Shown: positions 17,286 to 33,898, counted from the stretch's first letter. The stretch: DNA of 64,000 nt from Methylocystis rosea SV97 (GCF_000372845.1 NZ_KB889963.1:1546146-1610145), one strand, 5' to 3'. Notes: generated by a model not told the origin, from the sequence alone. Translations and numbers: made by a program.

Positions 17286-17677
17286 CATTCTCTCCTTGAG
17301 GGCACGGAACGTCACGCGTGGGGTTGCGCGCCTGATTTTTTGCTCGAGGGTTCGATGCTGAAAGTCTCAGCGGCGCCGCGTGCATGGTGTAAAGATTTAA
17401 CAGGCGACTTGCTACGTCAATACAATTGATCACTCATCGGAAGTCTTTCAGAAAGTGCTGTTTGCAGCGTTCTTACTTGCGAAATATTCCAATTAGAAGG
17501 AAGCGCGTCGTCATCGAGCGCTCCGGCTGTGGCCATCACGCCAAGGCCATCGTTCTGGCCTGTGGCTTCACGACAGGGCCATCGTTCTGGCGCAAATCTG
17601 GGTTCATTCGACGATGCGCCGCGAAGGCTTGGCTTCAGCGCCAACGCGGCGAGAAGAGTGTGAACAAGGGAATAAAA
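17286..17677. other. 392-bp divergent intergenic region
   Basis: This stretch separates the leftward peroxiredoxin operon from the rightward lipoprotein gene. On the minus strand it has a TTGACG near 17420 that could serve as a -35 box for the peroxiredoxin operon, with AT-rich TTAAATC downstream. It contains a 15-bp exact direct repeat (GGCCATCGTTCTGGC at 17545-17559 and 17577-17591, period 32). I see no convincing gene; several open frames cross it without coding signals. Confidence 0.4.
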
Positions 17678-17962
17678 ATGCACAGCATCGCCACGCCCCG
17701 CCGGGCCAAGAAAGCCCTCGTCCTTGCGACGCTTCTGACGGCCTCGATGCCGCTTTATGGCTGCTACACGCCCGCGGAACGCGCTCTCGGCGGCGGCGTC
17801 ATCGGCGGTTTGGGCGGCGCCGGCATCGGCGCGCTTGCCTCAGGCGGACTGGCCGGCCCGACGCTCGCCACGGCGGCGGTCGGCGCAGCAGGCGGCGCGA
17901 TCATTGGCGCCGCGACGGCGCCGCGCCCATATTATTACCGCCGTCATCGGCACTACTACTGA
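17678..17962 (+). CDS. small glycine-zipper lipoprotein
   Basis: A 94-residue protein with a basic N-terminus, a hydrophobic stretch and a lipobox-like LYGC (Cys29), which suggests a lipid-anchored envelope protein. The mature part is rich in glycine and alanine with GxxxG-type periodicity (GGGVIGGLGGAGIGALASGG), as in YMGG/glycine-zipper proteins such as OsmB or the SlyB-type spanning domain. It ends in an unusual tyrosine/arginine/histidine tail. AAGGG lies seven bases before the ATG; the longer open frame upstream is not needed. Function is unknown beyond membrane association. Confidence 0.65.
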   Translation: MHSIATPRRAKKALVLATLLTASMPLYGCYTPAERALGGGVIGGLGGAGIGALASGGLAGPTLATAAVGAAGGAIIGAATAPRPYYYRRHRHYY

Positions 17963-17980
17963 GACAGGACGGTCTCGCCT

Positions 17981-18724
17981 ATGTGCGGGCGCTTCACGCA
18001 GCATCTCTCCTGGGAGGAGCTCCAGCGGCTTGCCGATTTGATCGGCCAGCCGCGTAATTTGCAGCCCCGCTACAATGTGGCGCCGACGACGATGATCGAG
18101 GTCATCAGGCCGACGCCGGCGGGAAACGAACTTGTCCAGATGCGCTGGGGCTTCGCGCCCTCCTGGTGGAAGAAGCCCCTGCGCGAACTGCCTGCAACTT
18201 TCAATGCGCGTGCCGAGACGGTCGCCGAAAAACCGATGTTCCGCTCGGCCTTCGCATCTCGGCGCTGCATCATCCCGGCGTCGGGCTTCTATGAATGGAC
18301 CGGGGCGAAAGGCGCCAGGAATCCGCATTATTTCACGGCGCCCGACGGCCGCCCGCTCGCCTTCGCCAGCTTGTGCGAGAGCTGTCGCGATATTGAAAGC
18401 GATGCGACGATCGACTCCGCGACGATCATCGTCGGTCCAGCGAATGGCTGGATGCGCCGTTTCCATGATCGCATGCCGGTCATTCTCGACTGGCGCGACG
18501 CCAACGCATGGATGACAGGCGAGGATCCCGGGGCGTTGCTCCGGGCGCCGCCCGAAGAGGCTCTGCAGGAATGGACCGTGTCGCCGCGCGTCAACCGTTC
18601 GGGCGAAGCCGACGACGATGCGACGCTGATCGCGCCGAGCCTCGCGGCGTCCGATCTCATCGATCGCCTCGGCGCCCTGTCAGGCGAAGCGAATCACCCG
18701 AGTTCGAAGGTCGTGACGCCGTAG
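17981..18724 (+). CDS. abasic-site processing protein YedK (SRAP/HMCES)
   Basis: A 247-residue SOS-response-associated peptidase-family protein that crosslinks to abasic sites in single-stranded DNA and so protects them. The key residues are in place: Cys2, which becomes N-terminal after methionine removal (MCGRF), Asn75 (ATFNARAE), Glu105 (SGFYEW) and His162 (RFHDRMP). The length matches the family. It starts 18 bp after the lipoprotein gene. Its 3' end overlaps the convergent acetyltransferase by about 30 bp. No LexA box could be recognised nearby. Confidence 0.93.
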   Translation: MCGRFTQHLSWEELQRLADLIGQPRNLQPRYNVAPTTMIEVIRPTPAGNELVQMRWGFAPSWWKKPLRELPATFNARAETVAEKPMFRSAFASRRCIIPASGFYEWTGAKGARNPHYFTAPDGRPLAFASLCESCRDIESDATIDSATIIVGPANGWMRRFHDRMPVILDWRDANAWMTGEDPGALLRAPPEEALQEWTVSPRVNRSGEADDDATLIAPSLAASDLIDRLGALSGEANHPSSKVVTP

Positions 18725-19536
18725 CAGCGGTCGATGCGATCCGGCGGCGTTCCTTCCGTATACATGCGCGCCGTGTCGAACACGGCGGTCATCTGGCGTC
18801 GCTGCGCCAGCGCGATGGCGGCCGAGTTTGCTTCGGGCGTATCGAGAAACACCGGCGCACGCGCGGCTCGTGCGCATAAGCCTTGAAACAGCGCGTCGGC
18901 GATCTGTGAATCATCCGCGAACAGCGGCCCGATCTTGTAGCCGTCGCGACACGCGCGCAGCACGCCATAGCCGGCGAGCCGCTCTGGCTTCACCACGGCG
19001 AGCGCGGCGCTCTGCGGCTGCGCGATCCAGTGCGAGAGAAAATTCGGTCGCGACGTCGGAAAGACCGTCTGGTCATATCGCACGATCTCGTCGAAGGGGA
19101 CGTCAGCCAATTCAGTCAGGTCGGGAGGCGCTTTGCCGCCGCCGACGCATCGATGACGTATGTTGCGATAGGCGAATGTGAATCCGTAGCGCGCATAAGT
19201 CTGCTGAAGGTCGATCGCGGCGTCGAGCCCGACATTGCGGCCCTGCACGTGCTGCAGTGCGACGTCCAAGAGCCGAAGGCCGACGCCCTGTCCACGGTAG
19301 GGCGGACGAACGATGAATAGCCCGACATAGCCGAATGACTCGTCATAGGCGACGGCGGAGACGCAGCCCAGAGGCTCGCCCGCGCGTTCGGCGATAAAGA
19401 ACCCTTTCGGATCGACGGCGTAGAAACTCTCCGCGTCATACAGTCCGGGATTCCAGCCCTCGGCCGCGGCCCAATCGAGCGCGCGATCAAGTTCGCTCTT
19501 GGACATTCGGCGAATGAGGATGTCTTCCAAGTTCAT
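18694..19536 (-). CDS. GNAT-family N-acetyltransferase with a second C-terminal acetyltransferase-like domain
   Basis: A 280-residue protein. The N-terminal half is a GNAT domain with the acetyl-CoA loop RPPYRGQGVGLRLL. The C-terminal half (about 150-280) is the second domain found in a widespread two-domain GNAT subfamily (ERLAGYGVLRACRDGYKIGPLFADD). The acceptor is unknown. A TTG start at 19575 would add 13 residues; the ATG at 19536 begins just before the domain and is preferred, though neither has a strong ribosome-binding site. It is convergent with yedK. Confidence 0.8.
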   Translation of the reverse strand: MNLEDILIRRMSKSELDRALDWAAAEGWNPGLYDAESFYAVDPKGFFIAERAGEPLGCVSAVAYDESFGYVGLFIVRPPYRGQGVGLRLLDVALQHVQGRNVGLDAAIDLQQTYARYGFTFAYRNIRHRCVGGGKAPPDLTELADVPFDEIVRYDQTVFPTSRPNFLSHWIAQPQSAALAVVKPERLAGYGVLRACRDGYKIGPLFADDSQIADALFQGLCARAARAPVFLDTPEANSAAIALAQRRQMTAVFDTARMYTEGTPPDRIDRCYGVTTFELG

Positions 19537-19589
19537 GCGAGGCTTGTGGCGCGAGTCGCTGCAGGACGCAACCAAAGCGCGGCCGGCGG

Positions 19590-20615
19590 CTAGGGCCCGT
19601 TCTCCAGAAGCTGCGTGATGGAACCATTTGCGTGCAGGCGTCTGATCGCTTCGGCGAGGAGACCAGTGACGCTGACCACCATCAACCGATCGCCAAGCGC
19701 GGCCGCCATGGACGGTTGCAGCGGCGCTGTATCGGTGATGATGAGCCGGTCAATCGGCGCGCTCTTAAGCGCGGACGCCGCCTTTTCGGAAAAGACGCCG
19801 TGGGTCGCCGCGACCCAGACGTGCGCCGCGCCATTGGCGCGGCAGGCCGCAGCGGTGCGCGCCACCGTGCCGCCGCCGGCGATGAGGTCGTCGATGATGA
19901 TCGCCGTGCGATCCTTGACGTCGCCCGAGAAAATATCGCCAGCGACGTGGCCCTCGCTTCGGTATTTATCCATGAAGGCCTTGGCGACTGGCCGCTTCAG
20001 CATGCCTTCGAGCCGCAGCCGAAAAAGCTCCGCGCGTTTCTCGCCGCCAAGATCGGGAGAGACGACGGCGACCGGCCTGTCCCCGATGTTGGCCAGGACA
20101 TGACGCGCAAACAGCGCCTGAGCGTCAAGGTGAACGGTCTCGCAACGAAAGGCGTTCTGAAAAGCGGCGATGTTGTGTACGTCGACGCAGACCACACGGT
20201 CCGTCCCAAGCGCTTCAAACAGCTGCGCGACATAGCGCGTGGTGACCGGATCGCGGGGCTTGGTGCGCCGGTCCTTGCGCGCGAAGCACAGATAGGGCGT
20301 GACGGCCGTGACGCGCTGAGCGCCTGCGTCCTTCAGCGCGCCGACGAAGAACAGCAGTTTGCAGAGCTTGTCGGCGCTGCTCGCGACGTCGTCGCCATTT
20401 AGGGTGAAAACGACGTAACAGTCGCGGCCGCGCACATTTTCGAGCGGCCGGATCTTATATTCGCCGTCTTCGAACTCGCGGTCTTCCAGCGGCGCGAGCT
20501 CAGCGCCAAGCAATTGTGCGACGTCTTCGCCAAAAGATATGCTGGCGCCGAGCGCGAATAGCGCAAGGCTGCTCTCTGCTTCGCTCGGCGGTTCGGTCAG
20601 CGCCATCGTCATCAT
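19590..20615 (-). CDS. ribose-phosphate pyrophosphokinase homologue
   Basis: A 341-residue member of the PRPP synthetase family, which makes phosphoribosyl pyrophosphate from ribose 5-phosphate and ATP. Recognisable elements are EFEDGEYKIRPLENVRGRD, YLCFARKDRRTKPRDPVTTRYVAQLFEALG (ATP-binding loop), VVSPDLGGEKRAELF, and the PRPP loop AIIIDDLIAGGGTVART. The loop differs slightly from the housekeeping DDMIDTGGT form, so this may be a divergent second copy. The start is the first of two adjacent ATGs, with AAGG about eight bases upstream. The neighbours are a hydrolase and, across a divergent gap, a phosphoribosyltransferase, which suggests a PRPP-linked accessory pathway. Confidence 0.82.
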   Translation of the reverse strand: MMTMALTEPPSEAESSLALFALGASISFGEDVAQLLGAELAPLEDREFEDGEYKIRPLENVRGRDCYVVFTLNGDDVASSADKLCKLLFFVGALKDAGAQRVTAVTPYLCFARKDRRTKPRDPVTTRYVAQLFEALGTDRVVCVDVHNIAAFQNAFRCETVHLDAQALFARHVLANIGDRPVAVVSPDLGGEKRAELFRLRLEGMLKRPVAKAFMDKYRSEGHVAGDIFSGDVKDRTAIIIDDLIAGGGTVARTAAACRANGAAHVWVAATHGVFSEKAASALKSAPIDRLIITDTAPLQPSMAAALGDRLMVVSVTGLLAEAIRRLHANGSITQLLENGP

Positions 20616-20676
20616 TTTCAAACCTTCTGCGCTAAGAAAAATTTGGCATGCGTTATTCTTGGGCGTTATTCTTGGG

Positions 20677-21321
20677 TCACGACTGAGGCGCGCAAAGAGA
20701 CTCGCCAAACCATTTGGCCGCGCGCTCGACGACGCTCTCCAATGTGCCGGGCTCCTCGAAGAGATGGGTGGCGCCGGGGACGATGTCGAGACGGTTGGGG
20801 CATATGAGCAGCTGCTGCGCGCTGCGATTGAGTTCAATCACGCCATAGTCCAGTCCGCCGACGATCAGCAATGTCGGCGCTTGAACCCGCCGCAGCGCGT
20901 CGCCTGCAAGATCTGGCCGACCGCCACGCGAGACGACGGCGGCGACGCGTGGTTCATCGGCCGCGGCGACGAGCGCGGCGGCGGCGCCCGTGCTCGCCCC
21001 GAACAGCCCGATGGGCAAGCGAGCAATATCGCTGTCCCTCACCCAGTCGATCGCCTCGCGGACGCGCGCGCCGAGCAGTTCAATGTCGAAGACGTTGCGC
21101 CGGAATTCGCCTTCCTCGGCGGTGAGGAGGTCGAACAGCAAGCAGGCGAATCCCTGCGCGACGAGTCGCTCGGCGACATATCTGTTGCGCGGACTGAAGC
21201 GCGAGGAGCCGCTGCCATGCGCGAAAATGACAAGGCCCTGTGGCGATTGAGGCAGGTACAGCGATCCCTCCAATCGATGGGGGCCGATTGCGACGTCGGC
21301 GGTCGTAAAGTCGCGCGTCAT
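20677..21321 (-). CDS. alpha/beta hydrolase (dienelactone-hydrolase-like)
   Basis: A 214-residue cytoplasmic alpha/beta hydrolase. The oxyanion segment is VIFAHGSGSSR, the nucleophile elbow is GASTG (Ser near residue 110), the acid is probably the aspartate in VGGLDYGV and the histidine is in GATHLFEEPG. This branch often occurs next to, or fused with, COG1926-type phosphoribosyltransferases. It is upstream of the PRPP-synthetase homologue on the same strand with a 61-bp gap. The substrate is unknown. Confidence 0.8.
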   Translation of the reverse strand: MTRDFTTADVAIGPHRLEGSLYLPQSPQGLVIFAHGSGSSRFSPRNRYVAERLVAQGFACLLFDLLTAEEGEFRRNVFDIELLGARVREAIDWVRDSDIARLPIGLFGASTGAAAALVAAADEPRVAAVVSRGGRPDLAGDALRRVQAPTLLIVGGLDYGVIELNRSAQQLLICPNRLDIVPGATHLFEEPGTLESVVERAAKWFGESLCAPQS

Positions 21322-21618
21322 AGGGACCTCGTGCAGATTGGACGTTTCAGCCTACATGGCGTCCTACATGGCGTCGCAGTATGAATCTTCTTCTGGAGAA
21401 ACCGCTCAGCCCTCGCCATATTCCCTTAAGGACGCTCGCTTGTGAGAGGGAGGTTCATGCTAACGCAGCGGCAGATCGATTTTCAGGGCCTTGAGCGGCC
21501 ATCCGAGCGCAAGAGAGGATCATGCGCATGATCGAAAAGCTCGAAGTTCGCTTTGAACGTGGGACAGCCTGCGACGGCTTGGTCGAAGGCCGCGGCCCGC
21601 AGCAAATCGACCGCGGCG

Positions 21619-22677
21619 ATGGAGTCGATGCCCGATAGCGGAGCGAGCGCCATTGGCGACACGGGCTCTCCCGCAACTGCCGAGAAGGTTCGATTTCTCA
21701 GCGCGCCCGGAGCCTATTCGCATGCGCCGGCGTCGGTGGCCGTGCTGGAAACGCATATGTCCTATGTTTTTCTCGCAGGCGATAAGGTCTACAAGCTCAA
21801 GAAGCCCGTTCGCTATCCCTTCCTCGACTTCTCGACGATCGATGCTCGCGAACATAATTGTCGCGAGGAGGTGCGTCTCAATCGCCGGCTCGCGGCCGAT
21901 GTGTATTTGGGCGTCGCGCCGCTGACCTATAGCGCGGAAGGCGGCATTGCGCTTGGCGGCGATGGCGCGGTCATCGACTGGCTTGTCGAGATGCGCCGCC
22001 TGCCGCGCGACGCGATGCTCGATCGGCTGATCGCCGAAGATCGCTTGAGCGCGGCGCAGATTGACGCGCTTTGCGACACATTGGGGAGTTTTTATCACGG
22101 CGTGGAACGCTCCTCGATCAGCGCCGAGGATTATGCGCTGCGGTTTTTTCGCGAGCAGGAAAAGAATCGGGACATTCTGACGCGGCGGGACTTCGCGCTC
22201 GACCATGGGCGCACGCCCGTTCTGCTCGACCTTCTCGACGCAAGACTGGCGGCCAGCCGATCAGAGTTGCAGCAGCGCGTCTTTCAGGGCCGGGTCGTCG
22301 ACGGGCATGGCGACTTGCGCCCGGAGCACATCTGCTTTCGTGACCCGATCGCCATATTCGACTGTCTGGAGTTCAACGCCGAACTGCGCCAGGTCGATCC
22401 CTTCGACGAGCTTGCCTATCTTGGCGTCGAATGTGCGCTGCTTGGCGCGCACACGCTCGGCGTCGAACTCGTCGACAAAGTGGCGCAGCGACTCTCCTGC
22501 GAACCCCCGCGACGCCTGGTGTCGCTTTACGCGGCTTGGCGCGCGGTGCTGCGCGCGCGGCAGTCTGTGGCGCATCTTCTCGATGATGCGCCCCGGGAGC
22601 CAACGAAGTGGGAGCCGCTGGCGACGCGCTATCTGAATCTTGCGCAATCGGCGCTCGCCGCCGACAATCGAAGGTGA
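21619..22677 (+). CDS. aminoglycoside-phosphotransferase-like kinase family protein
   Basis: A 352-residue protein of the kinase-like family related to aminoglycoside phosphotransferases (COG2187 type). Its catalytic loop is VDGHGDLRPEHICF, followed by the metal-binding IFDCLEFN. An N-terminal lysine region reads VFLAGDKVYKLKKPVRYPFLDF. Many relatives have an additional C-terminal P-loop domain; this one ends after the kinase fold. The start is uncertain: ATGs at 21619 and 21628 and a TTG at 21553 are in frame and none has a strong ribosome-binding site. The conserved part starts only at EKVRFLSAPGAY. Seven bases separate it from the phosphoribosyltransferase gene. The substrate is unknown; antibiotic resistance is not implied. 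Confidence 0.72.
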   Translation: MESMPDSGASAIGDTGSPATAEKVRFLSAPGAYSHAPASVAVLETHMSYVFLAGDKVYKLKKPVRYPFLDFSTIDAREHNCREEVRLNRRLAADVYLGVAPLTYSAEGGIALGGDGAVIDWLVEMRRLPRDAMLDRLIAEDRLSAAQIDALCDTLGSFYHGVERSSISAEDYALRFFREQEKNRDILTRRDFALDHGRTPVLLDLLDARLAASRSELQQRVFQGRVVDGHGDLRPEHICFRDPIAIFDCLEFNAELRQVDPFDELAYLGVECALLGAHTLGVELVDKVAQRLSCEPPRRLVSLYAAWRAVLRARQSVAHLLDDAPREPTKWEPLATRYLNLAQSALAADNRR

Positions 22678-22684
22678 GGGCGCC

Positions 22685-23356
22685 ATGTCCTTTTACGACC
22701 GAACCGACGCTGGCCATCGCCTTGCCGCCGAGCTTGAGAAATTCAAGGGCGAGGATGTTGTCGTCTTCGCCCTGCCGCGCGGCGGCGCGCCCGTCGCCGA
22801 GCCGATCGCGGTTTTGTTGAAGGCGCCTCTCGATCTCGTGCTCGTCAGGAAAATTGGCGTGCCCTTTCAGCCGGAGCTGGCGATGGGCGCCGTGGCGGAT
22901 GGCGGCGCGCCGATCATCGTGCGCAATGAGGACGTGATCGCCATAGCGAATGTGAGCGAACAAGAATTTGAGGAGGTGTGCGCGCGCGAGCTTGAGGAGA
23001 TCGAGCGGCGCCGGCAGCTCTATCTTGGAGGCCGTGAACGACCGGAAGCGAAAGGGCACATCGCCATCGTTGTCGACGACGGCGTCGCCACCGGCGCGAC
23101 GACGCGCGCGGCTCTGCGCGCCGTCCGCGCGCGCGGGCCCAAAAAGCTTGTGCTGGCCGTGCCGGTCGCGCCTCCAGATACGCTGGAGTCACTCAGCGCT
23201 GAAGTCGATGAGATTGTCTGTCTTGAGACGCCTCGCGCGTTCGGCGCGATAGGCTTTTTCTACCGGGATTTTCGCCAGATCAGCGATGGTGAAGTGATCG
23301 AAATCCTGAACCGATGCGCCAAGAGGGCCGGGGGCGCGTCGAACGCGACGATCTGA
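22685..23356 (+). CDS. phosphoribosyltransferase family protein
   Basis: A 223-residue type I phosphoribosyltransferase of the COG1926 group. The PRPP-binding loop is IVVDDGVATGATTRAALRAVRARG. The N-terminal part has VVVFALPRGGAPVAEPIA, typical of this group. The base or acceptor it acts on is not known. The ATG at 22685 has GGTGAGGG close upstream; the open frame reaching back to 22640 lies in the preceding gene. It is immediately downstream of the kinase-like gene and a few kilobases from a PRPP-synthetase homologue, so supply and use of PRPP may be linked. Confidence 0.85.
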   Translation: MSFYDRTDAGHRLAAELEKFKGEDVVVFALPRGGAPVAEPIAVLLKAPLDLVLVRKIGVPFQPELAMGAVADGGAPIIVRNEDVIAIANVSEQEFEEVCARELEEIERRRQLYLGGRERPEAKGHIAIVVDDGVATGATTRAALRAVRARGPKKLVLAVPVAPPDTLESLSAEVDEIVCLETPRAFGAIGFFYRDFRQISDGEVIEILNRCAKRAGGASNATI

Positions 23357-23459
23357 GCGGCCGAACGGAGCATGGCGCTATGTCGTCGCCGTTATCGGCG
23401 ACCCGAAATCAGCCGTAATCGCCCAAAAAACTCTCTCCGCGGCTTTTGGGAGATCAACC

Positions 23460-24029
23460 ATGCGCCAAAACAGCGGATCGATCATTTTTGTCGCGCTTCT
23501 CTTCACGGCGGCCCCGGCGCAGGCTTTCGACAGTCCGATCAATCGCGGTCCGCTGGCCGATTTCCTCAATGTTTTTCGCGAGCAGGCGATACCGCGGCAG
23601 GCCGTCTATTGGCGCCATCCGGAATTCAAGCGCGGCACGGTCGTCATCTCGACCAAGGACCGTCGGCTCTATTACGTGCTCGGCGATCGACGCGCGATCG
23701 AATATGGCGTCGGCGTCGGCCGAATGGGCTTCACCTGGTCCGGCGTGAAAACGATTTCGCGCAAGCGCGAGTGGCCGGACTGGAGCCCGCCGCCGCAAAT
23801 GCTCAAGCGCAGACCCGATTTGCCGCGCCATATGGCCGGCGGCATGGAAAATCCGCTTGGCGCGCGCGCGCTCTACCTCGGCTCGAGCCAATATCGGATT
23901 CATGGCTCCAACGAGCCGGACACGATCGGCGCCGCCGTGTCATCGGGCTGCATCCGCATGACCAACAAGGACGTCGTCGATCTCTACAGTCGCGTGAAGG
24001 TCGGGACGAAAGTCGTCGTGCTCAATTAA
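23460..24029 (+). CDS. secreted L,D-transpeptidase (YkuD domain)
   Basis: A 189-residue periplasmic enzyme with a signal peptide (cleavage after AQA) and a YkuD catalytic domain. The active-site motif is [21 protein letters not shown], giving the catalytic His and Cys. Such enzymes make 3-3 crosslinks in peptidoglycan or attach proteins to it. GGGAG precedes the ATG. The 3' end overlaps the convergent yidD gene by 4 bp. Confidence 0.9.
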   Translation: MRQNSGSIIFVALLFTAAPAQAFDSPINRGPLADFLNVFREQAIPRQAVYWRHPEFKRGTVVISTKDRRLYYVLGDRRAIEYGVGVGRMGFTWSGVKTISRKREWPDWSPPPQMLKRRPDLPRHMAGGMENPLGARALYLGSSQYRIHGSNEPDTIGAAVSSGCIRMTNKDVVDLYSRVKVGTKVVVLN

Positions 24030-24382
24030 GGGCGCCCGGCGTCCATCTTGTCTCCGGGCTCGACGGCTTCGCAGACCAAGCGCTGGCGCCAGACGCCATA
24101 GCGCCAGGGCGTGAGCGGGCGCGCATTGGCGCGCAGTGTCTCGGGCACAGGGTCGAAACCCGCGCCGCCGCCCGGACGGCAGCGGCAGATGCGCGCGAAC
24201 CCCATCCAGCCGCCAGCCCAAAAGCCATGTTTCGCGATGGCTTCATCGGCGTATTCGGAGCAGGTGGGCGCATAGCGGCAGAAGCGTCCCGCGAAGGCCG
24301 AGAAGGTGACGCGGTAGACGAATATCAGCGCGCGCGCCGCGCGAGCGGGGAGAGATCGCAGCAGGGCAAGAAGGGTCAGCAC
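24026..24382 (-). CDS. yidD: membrane protein insertion efficiency factor YidD
   Basis: A 118-residue member of the YidD family, which helps YidC insert proteins into the inner membrane. It shows the diagnostic pattern [39 protein letters not shown] followed by [17 protein letters not shown], with the conserved cysteines and an amphipathic N-terminal helix. It is somewhat longer than most YidD proteins (about 85) because of a C-terminal extension. It is not next to rnpA/yidC here, as it is in many genomes. Confidence 0.92.
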   Translation of the reverse strand: MLTLLALLRSLPARAARALIFVYRVTFSAFAGRFCRYAPTCSEYADEAIAKHGFWAGGWMGFARICRCRPGGGAGFDPVPETLRANARPLTPWRYGVWRQRLVCEAVEPGDKMDAGRP

Positions 24383-24704
24383 AACCGCAATCTATTTCCG
24401 CCGGACGCGAATCTGAAGGGCGCGCGCTTAATTTTACCGGGCCTGAGCGAGACGGCTGTCGGGGCGCCGCCGCCGGGCGAGACGATCCTTGTCGCAGCCT
24501 CCCTCTATGCTGGTCACACGCATGCGCTCGGCGCCAAGATCAAGAAAGTGGAGGGCCACCCATCAGGATCGCCGGCTTTTTGATCGGCGTGATAGGCCCC
24601 ATCGTCGGCTGCCGATACTACAAGGCCAATGAGGAAGCCCTGATTGCCCGCGCGCAGGAGGAATTGGGGAATGTCGTGTTTCCTGAGATTGGGCGGGGTA
24701 TGCA
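24383..24704. other. 322-bp intergenic region with a possible decayed small ORF
   Basis: No confident gene. On the plus strand, an open frame from 24562 to 24723 encodes a plausible 53-residue peptide with one hydrophobic helix (RIAGFLIGVIGPIVGC) and a charged tail (EEALIARAQEELG). A GGAGGG lies eight bases before its first codon, but that codon is ATC, not ATG. TTG at 24580 and GTG at 24589 are weaker starts. It may be a remnant or chance. Its end overlaps the convergent small kinase gene. Confidence 0.25.
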
Positions 24705-25211
24705 TCAGTCCGATTCTCGATAGACAATGGTATTGAAACCCTCGGCCTGCGCCGGAGGCGCAAAATAGCTCGTGATTAAATCGAACTGTTCGTCTGTTAC
24801 AAGAAACTCGTGCTCGCCGCGAGCGTAACGCGCATGCATGCGCGCTCTGCAAAGAGCGTCTGACGCTTTTAGATAATGAAGCTGATGCGCGACGCCGGCG
24901 TTCTCCAAAATGCCGTGCATCCATTGCCGGGTAGCGACGGTGTTCGCGGGGAAATCCAGGATGACCGACAGTCCCGCGCGCAGCACATCCTCTATATGCG
25001 GGCCTATCACATCGCGTAAGCGCGCCGAGTAACGCACATAATCCTCTACCGAATGCATCTCGGGACCGTAAAGGCGTTTCATCCACCTATCTTCGCTGAC
25101 CAGCAAGGTCGCCGGCGCCGCGGCGAGGCGATTGCAGAGCGTCGATTTGCCGGCGGCGATCTTGCCGCAGACCAAATGGAGGGTGGGTTGATGCGTAGTC
25201 ACGATCGTCAT
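24705..25211 (-). CDS. small P-loop ATPase/kinase (AAA or zeta-toxin-like)
   Basis: A 168-residue P-loop protein: Walker A is LVCGKIAAGKSTL (residues about 12-24), and a later segment ILDFPANTVATRQW plus a CRARMHARYARGEHEF lid resembles the nucleoside/zeta-type kinases that bacteria use for small-molecule phosphorylation. The substrate is unknown. The ATG at 25211 begins just before the P-loop; the open frame upstream runs into the rpoC terminator. It lies directly after the rpoC terminator on the same strand, so it needs its own promoter. There is no antitoxin gene beside it. Confidence 0.7.
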   Translation of the reverse strand: MTIVTTHQPTLHLVCGKIAAGKSTLCNRLAAAPATLLVSEDRWMKRLYGPEMHSVEDYVRYSARLRDVIGPHIEDVLRAGLSVILDFPANTVATRQWMHGILENAGVAHQLHYLKASDALCRARMHARYARGEHEFLVTDEQFDLITSYFAPPAQAEGFNTIVYRESD

Positions 25212-25254
25212 CCGCCACGTCGGAATTCGAAAACGAAACTCGGCGTTATATCGA

Positions 25255-25283
25255 AAAAGGCCGCCCGGCGAGGGCGGCCTTTT
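25255..25283 (-). terminator. rho-independent terminator of the rplJL-rpoBC operon
   Basis: Perfect 12-bp arms (AAAAGGCCGCCC at 25255-25266 and GGGCGGCCTTTT at 25272-25283) enclose a 5-nt loop, 23 bp beyond the rpoC stop codon. On the minus strand the stem is followed by a run of T, as expected for an intrinsic terminator. The symmetric A/T ends mean it could also work on the other strand. Confidence 0.85.
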
Positions 25284-25305
25284 CGAGTTTAGCGTGTAGG
25301 CGATC

Positions 25306-29487
<4,182 letters not shown>

Positions 29488-29557
29488 GGTCTTCTCCTAG
29501 GGCGCTGCGAATGCGGCTTCGAGCCCTTTCCGCGCGCCGTGAAATTCTTATTCAGAG

Positions 29558-29620
29558 CGTCACCGCGAGACGCGAAACGGCGAAGCAATCCTGGACTGCT
29601 TCGCTTCGCTCGCAATGACG
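29558..29620. repeat. REP-like imperfect palindrome between rpoB and rpoC
   Basis: A 63-bp imperfect palindrome with outer arms CGTCACCGCGAG and CTCGCAATGACG and inner arms GCGAAGCA / TGCTTCGC. The sequence resembles the common bacterial REP family containing GTCATTGCGAGCG and GCGAAGCAATCC. It sits in the rpoB-rpoC gap and would form a strong hairpin in the rpoBC mRNA, which could act on mRNA stability or be neutral. Only one copy of this type is in the window. Confidence 0.6.
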
Positions 29621-29643
29621 TTCTGCAGCTTCATCGGCAGGGA

Positions 29644-33780
<4,137 letters not shown>

Positions 33781-33898
33781 GTCGCTTTTCGAGCCTCTTT
33801 CTTCGTTGGCCGACCATCCCGCTGCGAGAGGTCCTTGCCCGTCAGGCGCTCGTCTTGCGGCGGGTTCCCGCGTCCGTGAGCGCCTTTTGTTTATTGGC

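Noticed and set aside
21457-21638. Two short plus-strand frames (24 and 38 residues) after good Shine-Dalgarno sequences
   Set aside because: No conserved features; they may be leader peptides for the kinase-like gene but nothing shows translation.
21487-21651. Minus-strand frame of about 50 residues (MALAPLSGIDSIAAVDLLRAAAFDQ...) with good codon use
   Set aside because: It overlaps the uncertain 5' end of the kinase-like gene, has no ribosome-binding site and no family I know. It might be a remnant but the evidence is too thin to list.
24705-25211. Zeta toxin of a toxin-antitoxin system
   Set aside because: Only the P-loop kinase fold is shared and no epsilon-type antitoxin gene is next to it.
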